A program made the translations under genes and the position numbers. Of a stretch of DNA of 64,000 bases, positions 57,528 to 64,000 are shown one piece after another. Position 1 is the stretch's first letter. Each line of letters opens with the position of its first letter. Source of the DNA: UBA5189 sp040389445 (GTDB lineage: Bacteria > Chloroflexota > Limnocylindria > Limnocylindrales > CSP1-4). A model generated the notes under the pieces. The model was given only the letters and a program-made list of their open reading frames with translations. It made no database searches and was not told the origin of the DNA. Location of the stretch: positions 473,699 through 537,698 of the forward strand of contig JAZJZX010000002.1 in NCBI GenBank assembly GCA_040389445.1, written 5' to 3'.

Positions 57528-58709
57528 GTGCCCGAGGTCGAGGTTCGACTCACCCAGGTCTACAAGGCCTTCGGCAACGTCGCGACCGGTCGCCGCGTGG
57601 CGGAGGACGCCGGGCCGGGCGACGGCGGCCTGATCGTGGCGGTGGACCACATCGACCTCGAGGTCCACGACGGCGAGTTCTTCAGCCTCCTCGGGCCGTC
57701 CGGCTGCGGCAAGACCACGACGCTCCGGATGATCGGCGGCTTCGAACAGCCGACTTCGGGCAAGATCGAACTGGACGGCCACGACGTGACCTGGCTCCCG
57801 CCGTACCAGCGCAACGTCAACACCGTCTTTCAGAACTACGCCCTCTTTCCGCACCTCACCATCTTCGACAATGTCGCCTTCGGGCTGCGCCGTAGACACA
57901 TCGCGGAGTCCGAAGTCAAGACCCGCGTGTCCGAGATGCTGGAACTCGTGGAGCTGCCCGGATACGAGCGGCGGAAACCGTCCCAGATCTCCGGCGGTCA
58001 GGCCCAGCGCGTCGCGCTCGCCCGGGCGCTCGTGAACAAGCCGGCGGTCCTGCTGCTGGACGAGCCCCTCGGCGCCCTGGACCTGAAGCTCCGCAAGCAG
58101 ATGCAGATCGAGCTCAAGCGGATCCAGCAGGAGGTGGGGATCACGTTCATCTACGTGACCCACGACCAGGAGGAGGCGATGACGATGTCCGATCGGATCG
58201 CCGTGATGAACCGAGGCCGGTACGAGCAGCTCGGGGATCCCGAGACGCTCTACGAGCGGCCCGCCACCGAGTACGTTGCCGGCTTCCTCGGTGTCAGCAA
58301 CCTGCTCCCGGCCACGATCGGCGCGCGCGACGGGACGTATGTCGCCGCGAGTCTGGCCGATGGAGGGGTGGTCCGTGTCCCGGCGGCAGCCGTCGAGGGC
58401 AAGTCCGGCATCAAGGTGGGTGTCCGGCCGGAGAAGATCCGCCTCCACGCCGACGGGACCGGCATCGACGCACGCATGAACCGGCTCCAGGGTCGGGTGA
58501 CGGATGCGTCGTACCTCGGCGCGTCAACGAGCTACATCATCGAGTCGAGTGCCGGCGACCGATTGACGGTTTTCGAACAGAACGTGGAGCGCACCTCGCA
58601 CGGCTCGCTCCATCGACCCGGCGAGGAAGTCCACTTGAGCTGGTCGCCCGACCACACCTTTGCGGTCGCGTCGGCCGACCGTGTGAACCCGGAACTCGAC
58701 ATCAGCTGA
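57528..58709 (+). CDS. potA: Polyamine ABC transporter ATP-binding protein (PotA type)
   Basis: 393 residues from GTG 57528; GGAGGA lies 11 nt upstream, a rather long spacing. Walker A is GPSGCGKTT (56-64), the signature loop is ISGGQAQR, Walker B is LLLDEPLGALD, and the switch His is in VTHDQEEAM. The C-terminal TOBE domain is typical of PotA/MalK. A short insertion (about 19-35, ATGRRVAEDAGPGDGG) sits before the first strand. It is the first gene of potA-potD-potB-potC. Confidence 0.93.
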   Translation: MPEVEVRLTQVYKAFGNVATGRRVAEDAGPGDGGLIVAVDHIDLEVHDGEFFSLLGPSGCGKTTTLRMIGGFEQPTSGKIELDGHDVTWLPPYQRNVNTVFQNYALFPHLTIFDNVAFGLRRRHIAESEVKTRVSEMLELVELPGYERRKPSQISGGQAQRVALARALVNKPAVLLLDEPLGALDLKLRKQMQIELKRIQQEVGITFIYVTHDQEEAMTMSDRIAVMNRGRYEQLGDPETLYERPATEYVAGFLGVSNLLPATIGARDGTYVAASLADGGVVRVPAAAVEGKSGIKVGVRPEKIRLHADGTGIDARMNRLQGRVTDASYLGASTSYIIESSAGDRLTVFEQNVERTSHGSLHRPGEEVHLSWSPDHTFAVASADRVNPELDIS

Positions 58710-58750
58710 TGGATACACCCAACCCCACGACAGCGAAAGGAGACGACCGC

Positions 58751-59971
58751 GTGACCGATCTCGAGCACCGCCTGCGAACCATTCCGGTGTCCCGCCGGGC
58801 ATTCATGCAGGGAACCACCATGGCGGGGTTTGCGGCCTTCCTCGCGGCATGCGGCGGAGGAACGACCCAGACCACCAAGCCCTCCGAAGGAGCGAGTTCA
58901 GGCACAACCCCGGCGCCGTCGGAAGCCGCACCGGTCGAGGGACCCCTCAACTTCGCGAACTGGCCAGCCTACATCGACCTCACCGAAGACGAGACCTCGT
59001 CGCCCACCCTCGTCGATTTCGAGACCCGGTACGGGATCAAGGTCAATTACCAGGAGGAGATCGAGGCCAACGAGGACTTCTACGCCACGATCGCCCCGCA
59101 GCTCGGCAGCGGTCTCGACACCGGCTGGGACATCATCGTTCTGACCGACTACATGGCCGCCCGCGTCGTCCGCGCCGGCTGGATCGAGGAGATCACCGCG
59201 GCCAACATCCCGACGGCGCTCGCCAACGTCCGGGACGAGCTGAGGGGCCTCGACTGGGACCCCGACATGAAGTTCCACATGCCGTGGCAGTCGGGGGCAA
59301 CCGGCGTCGGCTACAACGTGAAGTCGACGGGCCGGGAGCTGACGAAGGTGGCCGATCTCTTCGACCCCGCCTTCAAGGGCAAGGTCACCCTGCTGTCCGG
59401 TTACGCGGACACCTTCTCCCTCGTGGGATTGCTCCTCAAGTCGAGGGGCGAAATTGCGAACGATCCCGCGACCATGACCTTCGAGGACGCCCAGAAGATC
59501 CACGACTTCCTGAAGCCGTTCGTTGACGGCGGCCACATCCGCGCCTTCACCGGCAACGAGTACCTCCAGGACTTCGGATCGGGCGACACGTGGGCGGCGA
59601 TGGTCTGGTCGGGCGACCTGGCGTCGTCGGGTGGCGAGGATGACCGCTTCGACTTCCCCGAGGAAGGGTCGATCATCTGGACGGACAACATGCTCATCCC
59701 CAAGGGTGCCCAGCACAAGGCGGCAGCCGAGGCGATGATCGATTTCGTCTACGACGTCAAGAACGCCGCCCGACTCGCGGCCTGGATCTACTACATCTCG
59801 CCGGTCAAGGGCGTGGCCGACGAGATCGCCAAGACCGACCCCGACACCGCCGCGAACCCCCTGCTCTTCCCGCCTGCCGACATCGCCGCGAACATGTTCT
59901 CGCAGCCCGCACTCGCGGACGCGGAGGACATCAAGTGGTCCGATCTGGCCGCCGACCTCGAGGGCGCGTAG
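58751..59971 (+). CDS. potD: Polyamine ABC transporter substrate-binding lipoprotein (PotD type)
   Basis: 406 residues from GTG 58751, chosen because AAAGGAG lies 8 nt upstream; ATG 58709 is also in frame. A Tat motif SRRAFMQG (Arg15-Arg16) and a lipobox LAAC (Cys34) make it a Tat-exported lipoprotein, which is unusual for PotD. The mature part has NFANWPAYIDL and the ligand-site text of the spermidine/putrescine-binding family (FETRYGIKVNY, SGDLASS, PEEGSIIWTDNMLIPK). Likely substrate putrescine or spermidine. Confidence 0.9.
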   Translation: MTDLEHRLRTIPVSRRAFMQGTTMAGFAAFLAACGGGTTQTTKPSEGASSGTTPAPSEAAPVEGPLNFANWPAYIDLTEDETSSPTLVDFETRYGIKVNYQEEIEANEDFYATIAPQLGSGLDTGWDIIVLTDYMAARVVRAGWIEEITAANIPTALANVRDELRGLDWDPDMKFHMPWQSGATGVGYNVKSTGRELTKVADLFDPAFKGKVTLLSGYADTFSLVGLLLKSRGEIANDPATMTFEDAQKIHDFLKPFVDGGHIRAFTGNEYLQDFGSGDTWAAMVWSGDLASSGGEDDRFDFPEEGSIIWTDNMLIPKGAQHKAAAEAMIDFVYDVKNAARLAAWIYYISPVKGVADEIAKTDPDTAANPLLFPPADIAANMFSQPALADAEDIKWSDLAADLEGA

Positions 59972-60044
59972 ACCTCGGGTGAACCGATCCGCGGCCGGGG
60001 CGACCCGGCCGCGGCTGCCAACCGACTGACGAGGCGTCAAGAGC

Positions 60045-61094
60045 GTGTCGATGTTCCGGAGCCGCCGCGCGATCCCGTACCTCCTCATGGCACCCGGCCT
60101 GCTCTGGCTCATCCTGTTCTTCGTCGTCCCGAACATCCAGATGCTCCTGTTCAGCCTGTCCGAGGGAACGCTCCGGACCGGGTTCACGACGCCGCCGCAG
60201 GTCTGGGACATCGAGAACTACATCGGCAGCGTGTCCAAGTTCTCGAGGAACTTCACGAACTCGATCGTGTACGGCGGTCTCGCGACGATCCTGTGCTTCC
60301 TGATCGGCTACCCGCTCGCCTACGCGATCGCGTTCAAGGGCGGCCGCTGGAAGAACCTCCTTCTCTTTCTCGTCATCGCCCCGTTCTTCACGAGCTTCCT
60401 GATCCGGACCATCAGCTGGCGGATCATCCTCGGCAACGACGGGCCGTTCCTGGCGCTCGTCCGCGACGCCCTCGGGCTGGTCCCCGACAACTTCAGCATC
60501 ATCGGCACGCCGTTGGCCGTCGTCGGCGGACTCACCTACCAGTTCCTTCCGTTCATGGTGCTGCCCCTGTACGTCTCCATCGAAAAGGTGGATCGACGAC
60601 TCATTGAAGCCGCCCAGGACCTCTATGCCGGTCCATGGCGGCGGGGTGGCCTGATCGCCGGTGCGGTCACCGGCGCGTTCGTGCTCGTGGCATTGCAGGT
60701 CGGCCTCGGCTACGGGCAGTTCGTCGGCGAGGACGCGGCACCGGCCGCGGTCGTCGCGGCGGGCCTGGTCGGAGCCGTCGCGGGCGGGGTCGTGGGGGCG
60801 TTCCTCATCAGTCAGGCGTTCATACGGGTGACGTTCCCCCTGTCGCTCCCGGGGGTGTTCGCGGCATCGATCCTGACCTTCATCCCGGCGATCGGCGACT
60901 ACGTCAACGCACAGCTGCTCGGCAGCCCAAAGACCCAGATGGTCGGCAATGTGATCCAGGGCCGCTTTCTGGATCAGAACGACTACCCGATCGCGGCAGC
61001 CCTGGCGTTCATCCTGATGGCCGGGATCCTCATTGCGATTGCGCTCTACGCGAAGCTCCTCGGGACCGAGGAATTGACGGGAGGCACGACATGA
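60045..61094 (+). CDS. potB: Polyamine ABC transporter permease (PotB type) with an insertion in the EAA loop
   Basis: 349 residues from GTG 60045. The family start IPYLLMAPGLLWLILFFVVPN and the six-span core are present. The EAA motif starts normally (RLIEAAQDLYAGPW, 186-198), but then 57 residues with two hydrophobic helices (201-257) intervene before the second half, FIRVTFPLSLPGVF (259-272). In normal PotB the two halves are contiguous and touch the ATPase. The insertion keeps the frame, so the protein may carry eight spans. PotC in the same operon has an uninterrupted loop. Confidence 0.88.
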   Translation: MSMFRSRRAIPYLLMAPGLLWLILFFVVPNIQMLLFSLSEGTLRTGFTTPPQVWDIENYIGSVSKFSRNFTNSIVYGGLATILCFLIGYPLAYAIAFKGGRWKNLLLFLVIAPFFTSFLIRTISWRIILGNDGPFLALVRDALGLVPDNFSIIGTPLAVVGGLTYQFLPFMVLPLYVSIEKVDRRLIEAAQDLYAGPWRRGGLIAGAVTGAFVLVALQVGLGYGQFVGEDAAPAAVVAAGLVGAVAGGVVGAFLISQAFIRVTFPLSLPGVFAASILTFIPAIGDYVNAQLLGSPKTQMVGNVIQGRFLDQNDYPIAAALAFILMAGILIAIALYAKLLGTEELTGGTT

Positions 61095-61109
61095 CGGGAG
61101 GCACGACAT
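61076..61109 (+). repeat. 17-bp tandem duplication at the potB-potC junction
   Basis: The unit gacgggaggcacgacat occurs at 61076-61092 and 61093-61109 and carries the ribosome site GGGAGG and the AT of the start codon. It separates what was probably an ATGA stop-start overlap and creates a 6-codon reading frame (MTGGTT) from ATG 61091. Confidence 0.9.
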
Positions 61110-62022
61110 GACGGCCGCCGCGCCACCTGCCGCCTCCGCCGCCGTGCCGGAGGGTCCGGGCGCCGGGCGCAGGCTCGAGGCGTTCGCGGACCGGTGGTTC
61201 CTGAAGCTGTTCACCATCGTGGCGATCATCTATCTGATGGTCCCGATCGCGGTGATGATCGTGTTCTCCTTCAACGATCCCGTCGGGAAATTCAACTTCG
61301 TGTGGGCGGAGTTCTCGCTTGACGCCTGGCTGAGTCCGCTCAACCGGCCGGGGCTCGCCGCGGCCCTGTGGACGTCGATCCTCGTGGCGATCATCGGAAC
61401 GTTCTTTGCCACCATCCTCGGCACGCTGATCGCCCTTGCCCTCGTTCGGTACACCTTCAAGGGCAAGAACGCAACGAACCTCTTCATCTTCATCCCCATG
61501 GCCACGCCCGAGATCGTGCTCGGCGCGAGCCTCCTGTCGATCTTCGTGGCGACCGCCACGCAGGAACCGTTCAAGTCGATCATCCCGCCCGGGATCTTCT
61601 ATCCGCTCGGTCTCCCCACGATCATCATCGCGCACGTGATGTTCAACATCAGCTATGTCGTCGTCACGGTGAAGGCCCGCATCCAGGGATTCAACCGCAA
61701 CCTGGAAGAGGCGGCGATGGACCTCGGCGCGAACGAGTGGACGACCTTCTGGAAGGTGACGTTCCCGCTGATTCGGCCCGGGATCATCGCCGCGGCGTTG
61801 CTCGCCTTCTCCCTGTCCATCGACGATTTCATCATCACGAACTTCACGTCCGGCCTCGTGAACACGTTCCCGGTGTGGATCTGGGGCACCATCAGGAACA
61901 ACCTGCCACCGCAGGTCCACGTCATCGGAACGGCGATCTTCCTCATCGCCGTCGGAGGCGTGGCATTGGCAACCTGGTTCCAGTCCCGTGGCGCGCGGAC
62001 CGTCGTGCCGAGACCGCGCTGA
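61108..62022 (+). CDS. potC: Polyamine ABC transporter permease (PotC type)
   Basis: 304 residues with six membrane spans. The EAA loop NLEEAAMDLGANEWTTFWKVTFPLIRPGI is uninterrupted. Family text: IVFSFNDPVGKFNFVW at the N-terminus and DDFIITNFTSG after the EAA loop. It pairs with PotB to form the channel. The start ATG 61108 has GGGAGG 7 nt upstream, in the second copy of a 17-bp duplication. Confidence 0.93.
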   Translation: MTAAAPPAASAAVPEGPGAGRRLEAFADRWFLKLFTIVAIIYLMVPIAVMIVFSFNDPVGKFNFVWAEFSLDAWLSPLNRPGLAAALWTSILVAIIGTFFATILGTLIALALVRYTFKGKNATNLFIFIPMATPEIVLGASLLSIFVATATQEPFKSIIPPGIFYPLGLPTIIIAHVMFNISYVVVTVKARIQGFNRNLEEAAMDLGANEWTTFWKVTFPLIRPGIIAAALLAFSLSIDDFIITNFTSGLVNTFPVWIWGTIRNNLPPQVHVIGTAIFLIAVGGVALATWFQSRGARTVVPRPR

Positions 62023-62029
62023 TCACGGC

Positions 62030-62110
62030 GGCCGCAGCGCAACCACGGCCACAGCACAGACTCGGCCGTAGCGCAAACTCGGACCGCGACGCAACCCCGG
62101 CCGCAGACCA
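62030..62110. repeat. Degenerate tandem repeat between potC and gabT
   Basis: Four to five imperfect copies of a roughly 18-bp unit like ggccgcagcgcaaccac. It may come from slippage. No gene or hairpin is evident in it. Confidence 0.6.
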
Positions 62111-62146
62111 CCCGCCCATCTCGTACAGCGCTCAGGAGCACGTTCG

Positions 62147-63472
62147 ATGACCAACCCGCCGGGCGCCAACGCCGACGCCCGACCCCTGCCCAGCCACGCG
62201 GTGGTGCCGCCCGTCTGGAGCCGCATCACCAGCATCGACGTCGACCGGGGCGAGGGCTCCTGGCTGATCACCCCGGACGGCGATCGCTACCTCGACTACT
62301 CGTCCGGGATCGGCGTGACGAACACCGGCCATGCCCATCCCCGGGTGGTGGCGGCCGTCCAGACCCAGGCAGCCAAACTCCTGCACGGCCAGCAGAACAT
62401 CGTCTACCACGAACCGGGCCTGCGCCTCTACGAGCGACTGGCCGGCCTCCTGCCCGGCGGTCCGTGGGGCGCCTTCCTGTCCAACTCGGGCGCCGAGGCC
62501 GTGGAGGCGGCGGTCAAGCTGGCCCGGGTGGCGACCGGCCGCCCGGTGATCATCAGCTTCCGCGGCGGGTTCCACGGTCGGACGGCCCAGACGATGGCCC
62601 TCACGACGGCCAAGGATGTCTACCGGGCGGCGTTCGAGCCACTCCCCGGCTCCGTGTACCACACGAAGTTTCCGTACTGCTACCGGGCCGCCGGCGGGCC
62701 GCACGCCCCCGACGCGACCTGCTCCTGCGACTGGGAGGCGGAGCTCGACCTCCTGTTCCACCAGGTCATCTACCCCAGCCAGGTTGCGGCGATCATCGTC
62801 GAACCGGTCCAGGGCGAAGGCGGCTACATCGTCCCACCGCCGACCTTCCTGCCCCGGCTCCGGGAGATCACCCGCCGGCACGGCATCCTGCTCATCGCCG
62901 ACGAGGTCCAGACGGGCTTCGGGCGGACCGGCGAGCTGTTCGCCGTCCGCCACTGCGACGTGGAGCCGGACATCCTGGTCATGGCCAAGGGGATCGCCTC
63001 CGGGCTGCCGCTGTCCGGGATTCTCGCCCGGCAGGAGGTCCTGGCGGCCTTCGCCCCGGGAACCCATGGCGGCACATACGGCGGCAACATCGTCTCGTGC
63101 GCCGCGGCGCTCGCCACGCTCGACGTGATCGAGGACGAGGATCTCGTGGCGAACGCCCGCGCCAGGGGCGCCCAGTTCGTCGGCGGCCTGCGTGAGTTGC
63201 AGGCAGACCATCCGGTCATCGGCGACGTGCGCGGCCTCGGCTGCATGATCGCCATGGAGCTGGTCAAGCCGAGCGAGGGCGACGGGCGAACGCCGGACGC
63301 CGACCTGACGAAGCGCGTGATCGCCGGCGCGCTCGAGCGCAAGCTGATCGTGCTGTCCGCCGGTTCGTACGGCAACGTGTCACGGATCATCCCTCCCCTC
63401 GTGACGACGCCGGACGAGGTGGACCGGGCGCTCTCCATCCTCGAGGACAGTCTTCGGGCGGCGGGCGGCTGA
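62147..63472 (+). CDS. gabT: Class III PLP aminotransferase, probable 4-aminobutyrate (GABA) transaminase
   Basis: 441 residues. The PLP lysine is Lys281 (VMAKGIASGLPLSG); the GVTNTGHAHPRVV start, SNSGAEAVEAAVKLAR phosphate-binding motif and LLIADEVQTGFGRTG Asp motif are all of the class III (omega-transaminase) family. In the middle, a CxC pair (ATCSCDW) and a nearby Cys (YCYRAAGG) are unusual and may bind metal. Its place behind the polyamine transporter points to putrescine or GABA catabolism. Confidence 0.87.
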   Translation: MTNPPGANADARPLPSHAVVPPVWSRITSIDVDRGEGSWLITPDGDRYLDYSSGIGVTNTGHAHPRVVAAVQTQAAKLLHGQQNIVYHEPGLRLYERLAGLLPGGPWGAFLSNSGAEAVEAAVKLARVATGRPVIISFRGGFHGRTAQTMALTTAKDVYRAAFEPLPGSVYHTKFPYCYRAAGGPHAPDATCSCDWEAELDLLFHQVIYPSQVAAIIVEPVQGEGGYIVPPPTFLPRLREITRRHGILLIADEVQTGFGRTGELFAVRHCDVEPDILVMAKGIASGLPLSGILARQEVLAAFAPGTHGGTYGGNIVSCAAALATLDVIEDEDLVANARARGAQFVGGLRELQADHPVIGDVRGLGCMIAMELVKPSEGDGRTPDADLTKRVIAGALERKLIVLSAGSYGNVSRIIPPLVTTPDEVDRALSILEDSLRAAGG

Positions 63473-63918
63473 TGTCCGGATCGCCCAAACCGATGGATCG
63501 CCTGCCGATCCAGGCGCGAGATCGCCTGGATCGATTCGCGGAGGCCTTCCAGATGCTCGACAGCGACCTCTACTCGGTCTTCGCGGCGTCCTCGCACGAC
63601 CCCGAAGATCGCATGGCCGCGCTGGAGCGCGTCCAGGAGTTGATCGGTCGCGGCTCCCGTCGCGAAGGCGTACTTGCCGCTCTATCCGAGTTTCGCGAAT
63701 TCGCGGTTCGATCCGCGACCGAAGCCCTCGGCGGAGCGAATGCCGCGCTCCTGACCCGCACGAACGTCGCGACGCCCGAGGATCGAGTCCGCTTCCTCGC
63801 CTCGCTCGAACTCGCCGTGGTCACGGTGATCCTATGGGACGAGATCGAGCCGGACGAGCGGGAGCAGCTGCTGGGTCCGTGGGTTGAGATGGCGACCCGG
63901 GCTGCCTCCACGGCCTGA
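63472..63918 (+). CDS. Small helical protein of unknown function
   Basis: 148 residues, start overlapping the gabT stop (TGATG). It is all helical by appearance, with heptad-like charged text (ERVQELIGRGSRREGVLAALSEFREFAVRS) and no membrane span. No family is recognised. It ends the pot-gabT operon and is a candidate regulator or accessory factor of it. Confidence 0.65.
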   Translation: MSGSPKPMDRLPIQARDRLDRFAEAFQMLDSDLYSVFAASSHDPEDRMAALERVQELIGRGSRREGVLAALSEFREFAVRSATEALGGANAALLTRTNVATPEDRVRFLASLELAVVTVILWDEIEPDEREQLLGPWVEMATRAASTA

Positions 63919-63939
63919 GCCTTGGCGACCCGACAGGCG

Positions 63940-64000
63940 CTAGCCCTTGGGGCCCACGTTCCGGCCGGACAGATCTGCCGTCATGTCGGTCATCGTCTCA
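63940..64000 (-). CDS. C-terminal end of an unidentified gene (cut by window)
   Basis: A minus frame ends in TAG at 63942 with the last residues MTADLSGRNVGPKG. It is too short to place. It would be convergent with the pot-gabT operon. Confidence 0.3.
   Translation of the reverse strand, partial: ETMTDMTADLSGRNVGPKG

Noticed and set aside
59931..61920. Minus-strand frames of 296 and 432 codons opposite the pot permeases
   Set aside because: They are Asp/Glu/Arg/His-rich antisense frames of membrane-protein genes with no domain or ribosome site.

Overview
The window is high-GC bacterial chromosome with dense coding on both strands, many ATGA/GTGA stop-start overlaps, and one 100-base run of N at 38570-38669. 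That run shows it is a scaffolded draft or metagenome assembly. The mix of genes (a valS T-box leader, an fhaA-fhaB-rodA-pbpA cluster, a DUF2342 metalloprotease, a moxR-DUF58-transglutaminase operon, mrfA-mrfB, Mrp, murJ) fits a peptidoglycan-walled member of the Chloroflexota, perhaps a Limnocylindria-like lineage, or a deep actinobacterium. This is a judgement from gene content, not from a phylogeny.

Layout. 1-6991: the end of an FtsB-like divisome gene; the DNA-repair pair mrfA-mrfB; a PfkB sugar kinase; an acidic orphan protein; the ATPase ychF. 7085-12352: a leftward run of a CpaE/TadZ-like ATPase, murI, a DUF2342 metalloprotease and a 2-hydroxyacid dehydrogenase, preceded by a methyltransferase. 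12433-19330: an agmatinase-family ureohydrolase, an M20 amidohydrolase, a small membrane protein, a HAD phosphatase and a UvrD-type helicase-nuclease with an Fe-S cysteine set. 19403-24326: DUF4446, a small membrane protein, rarA, murJ and a secreted C39-like protein. 24515-28100: a compact rightward operon of class V aminotransferase, serA and histidine phosphatase, which could make serine from 3-phosphoglycerate. 28206-32868: moxR-DUF58-transglutaminase. 33234-37400: fhaA-fhaB-rodA-pbpA, divergent from a zinc-ribbon/Glu-Pro repeat gene that is broken by the assembly gap. 39112-41322: BrkB-like membrane protein, a MerR-like DNA-binding protein and two zinc-ribbon proteins. 41421-44400: valS with a T-box leader. 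44448-45562: an eroded glycosidase remnant and an orphan gene. 45837-49522: tig-clpP-clpX and tRNA-Leu(UAG). 49570-50723: a DUF1469-type membrane protein and partner. 50816-57160: cinA, then an MBL-fold gene and mrp separated by an accessory insert bounded by a perfect 289-bp direct repeat. 57413-63918: a strong promoter followed by potA-potD-potB-potC and gabT, a polyamine uptake and catabolism operon.

Standout observations are: (i) at least seven genes with a -10-like hexamer 6-8 nt before the start codon and no Shine-Dalgarno, consistent with leaderless transcription; (ii) the 289-bp repeat, with a chimeric DUF1469/Mrp-tail gene and an atypical secreted metzincin-like protease between the copies; (iii) a two-helix insertion that splits the conserved EAA loop of PotB; (iv) a T-box leader on valS; (v) a complete candidate serine operon using non-classical aminotransferase and phosphatase families. 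I did not find a clearly new defence system, CRISPR array, prophage or intact insertion sequence.
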